Below, in pieces: positions 23,034 through 30,075 of a stretch of DNA of 33,881 nt. The notes below the pieces were generated by a model. The model saw nothing but the letters and a program-made list of their open reading frames with translations, was not told the DNA's origin and did not search any database. The stretch is from an uncultured Alphaproteobacteria bacterium (GTDB lineage: Bacteria; Pseudomonadota; Alphaproteobacteria; RF32; CAG-239). Position 1 is the first letter of the stretch. Each line of letters starts with the position of its first letter. Where the stretch lies: contig UQFU01000010.1 of NCBI GenBank assembly GCA_900540425.1, forward strand, positions 1 through 33,881, written 5' to 3'. Both the position numbers and the translations under genes were made by a program.

Positions 23034-23678
23034 ATGACAGAACAACTGCCGGAAAGCATTATGAAGAAGGCGGTGCGGGGGATTGGCTACATTGCCCATC
23101 CCCTGCGGCTGCGCATTTTGGAGTATATTGACGTTAACGGCGCTTCTTCCGTATCGGCGATAACCAAGGCCGTTGATGAGGAACAGGCGATTGTTTCGCA
23201 GAGTTTGCGCAAGCTGCGCGAAGCCGGACTGGTTAAAACCGAGCGGCGCGGCATTTTTATTTATTATAATATATATGAGGAATATCCGGCCAGCATTTTT
23301 GTTTGTATTCGCAAACTGTTTGGATATATGACGGATAATTTTCGTTTTTTGGCCGATGGATTTAAGGCAGTTTTGCCGCGGGATTATACCAATATGGTTG
23401 CCAATCAGATTAAGCTGTTTGCCAATTATGACAAGATGCGGATTTTGGAATATCTGACCCTGAACGGTGAAAGCAATGTTTCTGACATTGTCCGCGGGAT
23501 TGGCAGCGATACGCTGAAAGTGTCGCAATATCTGAAGCGGTTGCGCGACGATGGATTTGTGGTCTGCCGGAAAGAAGGGCGGTTTGTGTTTTACAATATT
23601 ACCAAAGGCGTTCACAAAACCGCCGTTGAGTGTATTCATAAACGTTACGGAAGCCTTGAAAACAAAGAGGACTTCTAG
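23034..23678 (+). CDS. Tandem ArsR-type winged-helix regulator
   Basis: A 214-residue protein made of two similar winged helix-turn-helix units. The first has AHPLRLRILEYIDV, AIVSQSLRKLREAGLV and GIFIYYNI; the second NYDKMRILEYLTL, LKVSQYLKRLRDDGFV and GRFVFYNI. Each is a complete ArsR-like DNA-binding domain, so the monomer resembles a covalent dimer. No metal-binding Cys pair like CVC is visible in the recognition region. I use ATG 23034, 1 base after the lipoprotein stop, rather than the in-frame start at 22980 inside the previous gene. It likely regulates its own operon; the signal is unknown. Its end is 3 bases from the convergent flavodoxin gene. Confidence 0.82.
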   Translation: MTEQLPESIMKKAVRGIGYIAHPLRLRILEYIDVNGASSVSAITKAVDEEQAIVSQSLRKLREAGLVKTERRGIFIYYNIYEEYPASIFVCIRKLFGYMTDNFRFLADGFKAVLPRDYTNMVANQIKLFANYDKMRILEYLTLNGESNVSDIVRGIGSDTLKVSQYLKRLRDDGFVVCRKEGRFVFYNITKGVHKTAVECIHKRYGSLENKEDF

Positions 23679-23681
23679 GAA

Positions 23682-24314
23682 TTATTTTTTTGATGCCGGC
23701 AGGCTGTTGAGCCACGTTGCTATTTTGTTGTCAACGGCGGCGTTATATTTTTCCGGCAGGTTGTTAAAGGCGGCAAACGGCAGAATACGGGCGTTTTGAG
23801 CCAGCTTGCCAAAGTCGCTGGAGAAAGTTCCGCAGTTGCTGCCTTGGGTTGAAAAAGGCGCGACTTCTTTGTTTTTGAAATCGGCTTGTTTTAAGAAGCT
23901 TTGGGCAGGCGTAGCTATGGTGTACCACCAGACCGGCGCGCCGAAAAAGATGAGGTCATATGGGGAAAAATCGGGAAGGTCTCCAGCCAGCCGCGGAAAG
24001 TTTCCGGTTTTGAGCTGCTGTTTTATTTTCAGATAAAACCAGGGAACCGTATCAATTTTTTCGGCGGTTTTTATTTCATAAATGTCGGCGTTGGTCAAGG
24101 TGCGGATTTTTTCGGCGATTTCTTTGGTATGGCCGCTTAACGAATAATAAATGACAAGCGTTTTGCCGAAAGATTGTTTTACGGTGACCGGCGCTCCCTG
24201 ATAGCGGGACATTTCCTGCTTGTTTTTTTGGGCGACGCGCCAAAGATGTATACCGCCGGCAATGATAATTACGGCGATGGCGGCAAGGAGGGCGCAAATG
24301 GCATATTTAAGCAT
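23682..24314 (-). CDS. Membrane-anchored flavodoxin-family protein
   Basis: A 210-residue protein. The N-terminus carries one hydrophobic segment (AICALLAAIAVIIIAGGIHLW), then a flavodoxin fold: TLVIYYSLSGHTKEIAEKI is the FMN phosphate loop, and DLIFFGAPVWWYTIATPA the isoalloxazine-binding loop. Such proteins carry electrons or reduce quinones. The N-terminal anchor would place it at the membrane, and since flavodoxins fold in the cytoplasm the topology is a question. The frame extends to 24578, but the start at 24314 has AAGGA 7 bases upstream and directly begins the membrane segment. It is 65 bases downstream of the DUF5131 gene on the same strand. Confidence 0.83.
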   Translation of the reverse strand: MLKYAICALLAAIAVIIIAGGIHLWRVAQKNKQEMSRYQGAPVTVKQSFGKTLVIYYSLSGHTKEIAEKIRTLTNADIYEIKTAEKIDTVPWFYLKIKQQLKTGNFPRLAGDLPDFSPYDLIFFGAPVWWYTIATPAQSFLKQADFKNKEVAPFSTQGSNCGTFSSDFGKLAQNARILPFAAFNNLPEKYNAAVDNKIATWLNSLPASKK

Positions 24315-24379
24315 GTTTTTTCCTTTCATTATTAATATAATCATTGGTTGGCGTTTTTCTCCGGCAAGCTGAATAAAAA

Positions 24380-25276
24380 TCAGGCGGCCGGAGGTTTTTG
24401 GGCATGACAGACGGAACAAGAGGCACAACCGTTGCAAATCAGCCGGCTGCCGCAGGTTGCGCAACAGGAGCGAAAAGTTTTTTGATACGTTTCGGCGGCG
24501 CTGAACAAAGACAACTGAGGCGGCGGCGCAAGTTTGAAGCGGTGTTCCCGCCCTTGATGTTGCAGCCCCGATTTCCATGCCATTCGGCTTTGCAGCTCTT
24601 TATCCGGCAAATGATAAGTTTTTCCGCCTTTGATGAAACAAGTGCCGGTTTCAATAAAACAGAAAGTGACGTTTGTGCTGACGCACTGGTCGTGAAGGCT
24701 TTTTACCCAGTCATAATCCAGCGGGCGGGAACCGTCGTAATTTTCGCCGCCGGCAATGACCTGTTCGATTTGTCCGCTTTGCAGGTATTTTTTTATGTCA
24801 ATGGCACCGATGAACGGTGCTGCCATCAGGCCTTTGTGTTTGAACGGGAGGCTGAGGAGAAGCGGAATTCTTTCATCAGCCCGTTGTTGATTTTCGCAGG
24901 TAATGTTGAAAAAGACGTTTTCCCAGCCTTCGTTCCAATCCGGTGGAAGACATTTTCGGACTCTTTCGGGGCGTTTGGTCAGCAGGAAAAAAACAACGTC
25001 CGGCCGCTGGCGTATGATTTTCCAAGCTTCCGGCCGCCAGATGTCGGCTTCTTCCAAAAAGAAGTCCGATGTCATGCAGACGCGAATCTGCTCGCCGCTT
25101 TTGATTTTGTAGGAACCGTTTTTGTTTTTTTGGAGCGGGTAGTCGAAATTGCTTTTTACCTTATAAATATTTCTTCCGTCGGCATTTCGCTGCCGATCCA
25201 AAAAATACATGTAACAGTTTTGGCAGCCTTCGCTTTTTTTGATGCAGCCATGCCAGGGATTCCAAATATCGTGCAT
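24380..25276 (-). CDS. DUF5131 (phage Gp37/Gp68-like) protein with Cys-rich tail
   Basis: A 298-residue protein. The N-terminus MHDIWNPWHGCIKKSEGCQNCYM carries three Cys (11, 18, 21) in the arrangement typical of DUF5131, a radical-SAM-like family annotated as phage Gp37/Gp68. Also typical are RVCMTSDFF, VFFLLTKRPERV and QVIAGGENYDGSRPLDYDWV. Function is unknown; the fold and Cys triad suggest a 4Fe-4S radical SAM-type enzyme. The last ~30 residues contain seven more Cys in short spacing (CCATC, CNGC, CSVC), which looks like an added zinc- or cluster-binding tail. It follows tRNA-Met on the same strand after a terminator. Confidence 0.8.
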   Translation of the reverse strand: MHDIWNPWHGCIKKSEGCQNCYMYFLDRQRNADGRNIYKVKSNFDYPLQKNKNGSYKIKSGEQIRVCMTSDFFLEEADIWRPEAWKIIRQRPDVVFFLLTKRPERVRKCLPPDWNEGWENVFFNITCENQQRADERIPLLLSLPFKHKGLMAAPFIGAIDIKKYLQSGQIEQVIAGGENYDGSRPLDYDWVKSLHDQCVSTNVTFCFIETGTCFIKGGKTYHLPDKELQSRMAWKSGLQHQGREHRFKLAPPPQLSLFSAAETYQKTFRSCCATCGSRLICNGCASCSVCHAQKPPAA

Positions 25277-25330
25277 ATTTTTCTTACGTCTCCAATGGAT
25301 ATTCGGAAGCAGGTTGATAATTTTATCTGC

Positions 25331-25362
25331 AAAAAAAACGCTCCAAGACGAAGCGTTTTTTT
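25331..25362 (-). terminator. Terminator downstream of tRNA-Met
   Basis: AAACGCT (25336-25342) and AGCGTTT (25352-25358) form a stem; read on the minus strand it is followed by a run of eight T, ending the tRNA transcript two bases past its CCA end. Confidence 0.75.
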
Positions 25363-25363
25363 A

Positions 25364-25439
25364 TGGTAGCGGGTGAGGGATTCGAACCCACGACACAAGG
25401 ATTATGATTCCTCTGCTCTACCGACTGAGCTAACCCGCC
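25364..25439 (-). tRNA. tRNA-Met (CAU anticodon)
   Basis: A 76-nt cloverleaf on the minus strand: acceptor GGCGGGT/ACCCGCT with a G-U first pair, D arm GCTC/GAGC, anticodon arm GAGGA-ATCATAA-TCCTT with anticodon CAT, a five-base variable loop, T arm with TTCGAAT loop, discriminator A and an encoded CCA. The second T-stem pair is a U-U mismatch. The arm sequence GAATCATAATCC is that of elongator tRNA-Met in alphaproteobacteria; tRNA-Ile with a modified CAU anticodon is the main alternative. Initiator tRNA is unlikely because the three G-C pairs are missing from the anticodon stem. Confidence 0.9.
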
Positions 25440-25455
25440 GTTAAAATTCACATTG

Positions 25456-25484
25456 TTAATAATATTTCTTTTTATTCTTGTCAA
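25456..25484 (-). promoter_or_regulatory. Promoter of tRNA-Met
   Basis: On the minus strand TTGACA (25484-25479), a 17-base spacer and TATTAA (25461-25456) place the transcript start about 10 bases before the tRNA 5' end. Confidence 0.65.
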
Positions 25485-25720
25485 TACTTAATTTTAGGCT
25501 TGAACAAAAAAAGCCGCTTCCGTTTCGGCAGAATTGGGTTTTGTTAGAGAAAAATAGCGGTCTGCCCGGCGGGTTCCGCGAGACGAAAATTTCTTGTTGT
25601 TTGCGATAATTTGTGATATACTAATCAACAGTTTACAAATTATTATGGATATTACAGGCTTTGACGCTTTTTCATAATGATTTGTTTTTTAGATTATTAA
25701 CATATAAAAAAATATGCCAT

Positions 25721-25906
25721 ATGAAAAAGATTAATTTAACCCGGTTAGTGTTTGTTGCAATGTTTTTATTTGTTATCGGCGCTGTATTTCCGGTCTTATG
25801 GAAGGTTACGGCTCCGATAGCTTTTACGATTTTCTTTGTCTGGGGTTTTACGCAGATGAAGAATGATGTAAAAGAAATTATAAAGGCTATCCGGGAAGAT
25901 GATTAA
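25721..25906 (+). CDS. Small membrane protein (61 residues)
   Basis: After a basic N-terminus (MKKINLTRLV) there are two hydrophobic segments (FVAMFLFVIGAVFPVL and APIAFTIFFVWGFTQM) and a charged tail KNDVKEIIKAIREDD. I do not recognise it. The frame opens at 25661, but ATG 25721 starts directly at a typical membrane-protein N-terminus. No ribosome binding site is visible, which lowers confidence. It ends just before a strong hairpin terminator. Confidence 0.5.
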   Translation: MKKINLTRLVFVAMFLFVIGAVFPVLWKVTAPIAFTIFFVWGFTQMKNDVKEIIKAIREDD

Positions 25907-25909
25907 AAA

Positions 25910-25947
25910 AATACCTCTTTTCAGGCTTGGGCCTGACTAGAGGTATT
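25910..25947. terminator. Bidirectional hairpin terminator
   Basis: AATACCTCT (25910-25918) with AGAGGTATT (25939-25947), and inside it TCAGGC (25921-25926) with GCCTGA (25931-25936). It lies between the convergent 61-residue and coiled-coil genes; the A run precedes it, and T residues follow. Confidence 0.8.
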
Positions 25948-25963
25948 TTGACGTTTGGGGCCG

Positions 25964-26125
25964 TTATTTTTTGAGTTTGGCGATTTCGGCTTTCAGCGTT
26001 TCATGGTCTTTGAGGATTTTTTCATGTTCTTTCATGATCCGTTTGTGGTCGGCCATGATTTGTTTGTGTTCTTCTTTGAGCTTGTCAATTTCTTTTTGCA
26101 GTTTGTCATAAGCTTTATCGTCCAT
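25964..26125 (-). CDS. 53-residue coiled-coil protein with histidine heptads
   Basis: The protein is almost one continuous helix built from heptads EEHKQIM, ADHKRIM, KEHEKIL and KDHETLK, so each turn of the coiled coil carries a His at the same place and Ile/Leu/Met at core positions. The start at 26125 has a near-perfect AAGGAGGT 6 bases upstream; the open frame before it is leader. No signal peptide or membrane segment is present. Function is unknown: the regular histidines could bind metal or make the oligomer pH-sensitive. A promoter lies just upstream and a terminator just downstream, so it is an independent gene despite its size. Confidence 0.72.
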   Translation of the reverse strand: MDDKAYDKLQKEIDKLKEEHKQIMADHKRIMKEHEKILKDHETLKAEIAKLKK

Positions 26126-26160
26126 TTGGTACCTCCTTTGATAATTGTTGTTGCTTTTTT

Positions 26161-26188
26161 GATATAATCGCCGTGTGGGGAATGACAA
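26161..26188 (-). promoter_or_regulatory. Promoter of the coiled-coil gene
   Basis: On the minus strand TTGTCA (26188-26183), 16 bases, TATATC (26166-26161), about 35 bases before the start codon. Confidence 0.5.
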
Positions 26189-26221
26189 CCGGATGTTACA
26201 AAATTATCATAATTGCTGTTG

Positions 26222-26250
26222 TTGACGAAAAGTTAGGTTTGAGGTATATT
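26222..26250 (+). promoter_or_regulatory. Promoter of the 88-residue membrane protein gene
   Basis: TTGACG at 26222-26227, a 17-base spacer and TATATT at 26245-26250. The transcript would start near 26257 with a ~30-base AT-rich leader. Confidence 0.6.
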
Positions 26251-26287
26251 ACATTTAATAAATATTAATTATCTAAATTTTTTTGTT

Positions 26288-26554
26288 ATGAATACATTTC
26301 TTGTTTTCGCTATTGTCAGCGTAGTTTTGTTGTGTATCGTTATGGGTGTTTTGAGCCTGACGAAGTATAAAAAAGCTTTCTGGTTTTCAATGCTTTTGGC
26401 GTTTATTGCCATTTGTGTCATAGCAAAGGAGTTTGTTCATGAAATTGTACCGGGGAGCGCGTTGACGGAATGGCTGATCGTTAGCGGTATCGTAGTGGCG
26501 GTTGTTGCCGGGTGTTATTGGAGCGCCAGGCTCCAGGATCGGCTGATGAAGTAG
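26288..26554 (+). CDS. Small membrane protein (88 residues)
   Basis: Three hydrophobic segments are visible: residues 3-24, 31-47 and about 62-80 (LIVSGIVVAVVAGCYW), with short charged ends. I do not recognise the family. A good promoter precedes it and a strong terminator follows, so it is a single-gene unit. There is no ribosome binding site in the short AT-rich leader, similar to the 61-residue membrane protein gene 0.5 kb upstream. Confidence 0.65.
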   Translation: MNTFLVFAIVSVVLLCIVMGVLSLTKYKKAFWFSMLLAFIAICVIAKEFVHEIVPGSALTEWLIVSGIVVAVVAGCYWSARLQDRLMK

Positions 26555-26570
26555 TTTTTATTTTTATCTG

Positions 26571-26604
26571 AACCTTCGGAACATTGTTCCGGAGGTTTTT
26601 TTTA
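26571..26604 (+). terminator. Intrinsic terminator
   Basis: A 12-bp stem (26571-26582 with 26586-26597, one G-U pair) and an ATT loop, followed by a T run. Confidence 0.9.
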
Positions 26605-26674
26605 TAGTCGGAAGTTGTATTCAAAAATCCTGATATTAAGTATTAGGCGAAAAGTTTTATTCGGGAGGCGAGAT

Positions 26675-27526
26675 ATGAACAGGTTTATTCCGGTTTTGAC
26701 GTTGTTGTTGGGATTTCCGGGTTTGCTGCATGCCAAAGAAACCGGTATTTCGCCATGGAAAGCGGATTTTCGGCGGGTGGCTTTGGAGTTTTCGAGTACG
26801 GAGGTTAAGAATGCCAAGGCTTATGCCAATTCTCCGAACAGCCAGCTGAGTGCTGACAGCCAGACGGTGGTCAAAGGCGTGTTTGATTTTATGTTGGAGT
26901 ATCAGCAGCCGTATTATTCCTGGAACAATGGCGTTTTTATGGAATACGGCAAAACCAAACTGCGTCCGGCCGACGGAGACAATTCATCAAGCGAAAATGC
27001 CGACAAGATTTTGCTGACCAGCGATTATAACCGTAAAATGTGGCGATATGCCGATGCAGATGTCGGGCCGTTCGGAAGTTTGGGGTATCAAACTGAGTTT
27101 ACGGCCAACAATGATGCGCCGCGACAGAAAATTTTGCGCGGGAAAGGCGGTATCAAGCTGTTTAACGGCGAGAAGGTAAAGGAACTGTATGCGGCGCTGG
27201 TGGAGGAACTGGATATGACTTACAGCCGCGAGGATATGAAAACCGCCTGGGAAGTCGGCGGCCGGGCGGAATATCCGTTGCGGGAAGGTGTCAAGTTTCA
27301 ATTTGAGGGATATTTTCGGGATTATTTTGTGTACAGCCGTTATGTGGGGACGGATTTTCGCTATGAGTTGAATTTTACGTCACGGATGGATGTCAAGCTT
27401 AATGACGGTTTCAGCCTGGCGCCCTATGTTTCGTATATTCAGGCACAGTCTCGCGAGTCGAAGCTTAAAGGCAGCAATACGATGATTGGCATTGCCTTGT
27501 CTTTTTCCGGTACCTTTGATTTATGA
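26675..27526 (+). CDS. Exported beta-rich protein, DUF3078-like, probable outer-membrane protein
   Basis: A 283-residue protein with a clear signal peptide (MNRFIPVLTLLLGFPGLLHA, cleavage before KE). The mature part alternates polar and aromatic residues in strand-like stretches (GVKFQFEGYFRDYFVYSRYV, FRYELNFTSRMDVKLNDG, SLAPYVSYIQAQS) and ends IGIALSFSGTFDL, with a terminal hydrophobic strand as in beta-barrels. It recalls DUF3078 proteins of unknown role. I chose ATG 26675, which has GGGAGG about 7 bases upstream, instead of the open frame start at 26615. Confidence 0.7.
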   Translation: MNRFIPVLTLLLGFPGLLHAKETGISPWKADFRRVALEFSSTEVKNAKAYANSPNSQLSADSQTVVKGVFDFMLEYQQPYYSWNNGVFMEYGKTKLRPADGDNSSSENADKILLTSDYNRKMWRYADADVGPFGSLGYQTEFTANNDAPRQKILRGKGGIKLFNGEKVKELYAALVEELDMTYSREDMKTAWEVGGRAEYPLREGVKFQFEGYFRDYFVYSRYVGTDFRYELNFTSRMDVKLNDGFSLAPYVSYIQAQSRESKLKGSNTMIGIALSFSGTFDL

Positions 27527-27607
27527 CGCTTATGTTACAGTTTATGACAAAAAAAGGTACATTTGTAAAAGTTATGTTAAACTTTGCGGTAAAATGAGCG
27601 GATAGGT

Positions 27608-27635
27608 TTGTTTGTCATCGGTATAATGCTATAAT
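27608..27635 (+). promoter_or_regulatory. Possible promoter of the 27656 gene
   Basis: TTGTTT (27608-27613), 16 bases, perfect TATAAT (27630-27635). A second TATAAT sits at 27622-27627, so there may be two overlapping start sites with a leader of only about 14 bases. Confidence 0.4.
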
Positions 27636-27655
27636 GAAATTGTAGGGGAAGACCG

Positions 27656-28384
27656 ATGACTGATAACTTCTTATTACATAACAGCGCCGCTGCTGAAAAA
27701 TACTGGAACTTGCAGGAGTGCCCTTCCTCCGAAGAGAGTTCCCTGATGAACGGCTGCGAGGAACGTCTGCAACAGTTGAGCCAGCGGATTGCCGGAAAAC
27801 AGAACGGTATTCGCAAGATTGAAGAAGCGATTATTGTCCTGGGGGATTTTGAAAAGCGTCTGCGTCGGACTTTGTCCCTTCTGCCCCGGACCGAAGACCG
27901 CAAACTGCGGGAAAACCAGATTTACAATGCCTTGAGTTATTATCTTTACGGCGATGAACGCGAAGCGGTTCGTTATGCTCGGGCTGCCGGACGAAAGCCC
28001 GATGGGTGGATTGCCCGTTTGAAACACGGCGGCAAAATTCGCAAAGCTATGGTTCAGCTGCGTTGGATGTTTAGCTTTATTGATGAAAAAAACTGCCGCC
28101 AAAAATTACAGAACCGCTATGAAAACGAAGATTTCTGCGCCGGGCTTGATTTGCTTTTGAATGTCCGCCGGTCCGGCAGCGGCGCAGTCGAATATTTGAA
28201 TCATAAAATGTTCGGCGATTATAAAATTTTGAAAGATTTAAAACTCTTAAAGCAAAAAGCCGAAAAAGCCTTAAATATTTATAATGCCAGTCAAGCTCAA
28301 AAGAACATGGCTTTTGCCGGCAAACTTTCCGACCGCGAGGTAGCCGCTTTGTCTGCCATGCCGCAGTTTAGCTATTCCCGCTGA
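27656..28384 (+). CDS. Protein of unknown function, helical and basic
   Basis: A 242-residue soluble protein I do not recognise. It is strongly helical, with a possible coiled-coil at residues ~34-70 (EERLQQLSQRIAGKQNGIRK) and a basic middle (YARAAGRKPDGWIARLKHGG). No signal peptide or membrane segment. AGGGGA precedes the ATG by about 8 bases. Its last 13 bases overlap the end of the convergent ROK gene. Codon use matches the neighbours, so there is no sign of recent import. Confidence 0.65.
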   Translation: MTDNFLLHNSAAAEKYWNLQECPSSEESSLMNGCEERLQQLSQRIAGKQNGIRKIEEAIIVLGDFEKRLRRTLSLLPRTEDRKLRENQIYNALSYYLYGDEREAVRYARAAGRKPDGWIARLKHGGKIRKAMVQLRWMFSFIDEKNCRQKLQNRYENEDFCAGLDLLLNVRRSGSGAVEYLNHKMFGDYKILKDLKLLKQKAEKALNIYNASQAQKNMAFAGKLSDREVAALSAMPQFSYSR

Positions 28385-29274
28385 CTGTTTTTCTTTAATT
28401 CCTCCGCAGCAAGAAGTGTTGCGCCGATCATTGCCGCATTGGCTCCATGTTTGGCGCAGCATATCTTTACCGGCGGGGTTAAAATTATCTGATTGGCCTC
28501 ACGTTCAAGTTTTTCGACATCCATAAACTCGACCAGAGAACCAAACAAAATTACCGCTTCGGGGTCAAAGAGGTTGACCAGTCCGTATATGCCGGCCAAA
28601 ACATTGTTTTGCCAGTTGTCAAAAATGTCGATGGCGACATGGTCATGTTCTTTGATCCCTTTTATGACATCATGGCTGTTTTTGGTGTCGTTTCCGTAGG
28701 CCTCTTTGGCGTCGAGGCTCAGCGCCGTGCCGGAAGCATAAATTTCATAACAGTCGTAGGCACCGCAGCTGCAGCGGCGTTTGTTGCCGCGGTTGATGGG
28801 GAAATGCGCTTCGGCGGCAGCGCCGCACTTGCCTTTGAGGAGTTTGCCGTCAACAATGACACCCAATCCGACTCCGGTGCCGATTGCAACAACCAAAAGG
28901 TTTTTGCAATACTTTCCGGCTCCGAGCTTATATTCTGCCCAAGCAGCGGCATTGGCGTCATTTTCGAGAATGACCGGTTTGGCGGAAAGGGAGGCAAAGT
29001 CCGTGTCGCGATAGCCGGCAGCCATGTTGCCGACCGAAGAAATAATCCGGCTGCGCTCATTGGATACTTCTCCGGCGGTGGCGATGGCCACGGCGTCGAT
29101 TTCATCTTCGTGCTGGGAGATGATGCTTTTGAGCAGCAGATTGATTGCATCTGTTGTTTTCGGCGTATCAAATTTTTGGGTTTCGCTCAGAATTTTTCCC
29201 CGTTCGTTGATAACGGCACAGGCGATTTTTGTTCCTCCGATATCAAAAGCCAAAAATTTTTGATTTTTTTGCAT
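28372..29274 (-). CDS. ROK-family sugar kinase
   Basis: A 300-residue protein. The phosphate-binding DIGGTK is at residues 11-16, ENDANAAAWAEY holds the catalytic Asp, AIGTGVGLGVIVDGKLLKG is the adenosine-binding loop, and RCSCGAYDCYEIYASG is the ROK zinc-binding motif. There is no N-terminal helix-turn-helix, so it is a kinase (glucose, fructose, N-acetylmannosamine or similar) rather than a repressor. The usual GEIGH-like substrate motif reads AAEAHFPI. GGGAGAG precedes the start. It is divergent from the ArsC/Spx-like gene, with 74 bases between them. Confidence 0.88.
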   Translation of the reverse strand: MQKNQKFLAFDIGGTKIACAVINERGKILSETQKFDTPKTTDAINLLLKSIISQHEDEIDAVAIATAGEVSNERSRIISSVGNMAAGYRDTDFASLSAKPVILENDANAAAWAEYKLGAGKYCKNLLVVAIGTGVGLGVIVDGKLLKGKCGAAAEAHFPINRGNKRRCSCGAYDCYEIYASGTALSLDAKEAYGNDTKNSHDVIKGIKEHDHVAIDIFDNWQNNVLAGIYGLVNLFDPEAVILFGSLVEFMDVEKLEREANQIILTPPVKICCAKHGANAAMIGATLLAAEELKKNSQRE

Positions 29275-29348
29275 TGCATTCTCTCCCTATCTTTGATTAT
29301 AAATGTAGTGTATAAATCAAAAATGTCTAGAAAATTTGCCGAGGAAAT

Positions 29349-29717
29349 ATGAAAAAAGTTTTATTTGTTGAATATCCGAAATGTACAACCTGTCAAAAAG
29401 CTAAAAAGTGGCTTGATGATAATGGCATTGCGTATGAGGATCGTCATATTACGGAGCAGAATCCGACAGTTTCGGAGTTGAAACAATGGATTGCTGCCGG
29501 GGGTGGAGAAGTCAAAAAGTTTTTTAATACCAGCGGGTTAAAGTATAAAGCTTTGGCGCTCAAAGACAAACTGCCGCTGATGAACGAAGAAGAGCAGATT
29601 GCCCTGTTGGCGACGGACGGGATGTTGGTAAAACGTCCGCTGCTGGTTGGAGACGATTTTGCGATTCCGGGGTTTAAGCCGGAAGTCTGGGCAGCTTGTC
29701 TGCAAAAGAACGGTTAG
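29349..29717 (+). CDS. ArsC/Spx-family thioredoxin-fold protein
   Basis: A 122-residue protein with YPKCTTCQKAKKWLDDNGI at the N-terminus (CxxC at residues 12-15), KKFFNTSGLKYKAL in the middle and GMLVKRPLLVGDDFAIPGFK at the end, all typical of the Spx/MgsR/YffB branch of the arsenate reductase family. Many members are redox proteins or, in Firmicutes, RNA polymerase-binding regulators. True arsenate reductase activity is doubtful without other ars genes. GAGGA precedes the ATG. The CTTC form is more common in Firmicutes. Confidence 0.85.
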   Translation: MKKVLFVEYPKCTTCQKAKKWLDDNGIAYEDRHITEQNPTVSELKQWIAAGGGEVKKFFNTSGLKYKALALKDKLPLMNEEEQIALLATDGMLVKRPLLVGDDFAIPGFKPEVWAACLQKNG

Positions 29718-29791
29718 CAGTCGAGGGCGGCAGAGCGGGAGGCATGTTAAGAACCGGTTTGAAAAATGGCGGGAACAGGAGGTATGCAATT

Positions 29792-29830
29792 ATGGAAGGA
29801 GGCCATAAAAAAGACCACTTTAATAAATAA
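29792..29830 (+). CDS. Possible 12-residue leader peptide
   Basis: ATG at 29792 follows a perfect AGGAGGT (29777-29783) by 8 bases and encodes MEGGHKKDHFNK before a TAA. It stands at the head of the gene-poor, hairpin-rich stretch after the ArsC/Spx-like gene. The strength of the ribosome binding site is the only support; it may be chance. Confidence 0.25.
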   Translation: MEGGHKKDHFNK

Positions 29831-30062
29831 AGCGGTCGGGAATGTTGTTAATGACGATTTCTCGCAAAATCCTCTTAGAAACAAAATATTCCGATTTTTG
29901 ATATCATCTCTTCAGGTCACAGGGAACTTCCGAGCATATCTATCTATGGTATGTGTCGGAAGCACCCCGACCATAGAATAAGAAACTGTCGCGTTCCTTA
30001 TGCCATAGATTTAAGCCGCCGCTGAAAAATTTCAACTCCCGGCAAAGTAGACTTTAGTCTAG
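29831..30062. other. Intergenic stretch with nested inverted repeats; possible structured RNA
   Basis: No convincing gene lies between 29718 and 30075. Clear pairings are CTTCCGA (29927-29933) with TCGGAAG (29956-29962), the outer AGGGAAC (29921-29927) with GTTCCTT (29993-29999), and the competing CTATGGT (29944-29950) with ACCATAG (29970-29976) or with GCCATAG (30002-30008). Near the helicase end are TAGACT/AGTCTA (30048-30061) and GCAAAGT/ACTTTGC (30042-30086), which may serve as a weak helicase terminator. I could not match it to 6S, SRP, tmRNA or RNase P RNA. Confidence 0.4.
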
Positions 30063-30075
30063 CATAAGCCTAATT

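Noticed and set aside
24398..25369. 323-residue plus-strand frame opposite DUF5131
   Set aside because: The minus-strand protein has clear family motifs; the plus frame runs on through the terminator into the tRNA gene and has no recognisable domain.
29831..30062. 6S RNA, SRP RNA or tmRNA
   Set aside because: The long hairpin is suggestive of 6S, but I could not find the closing stem and central bubble, the SRP GGAAG/AGCAG loops or the tmRNA ends, so it stays unassigned.
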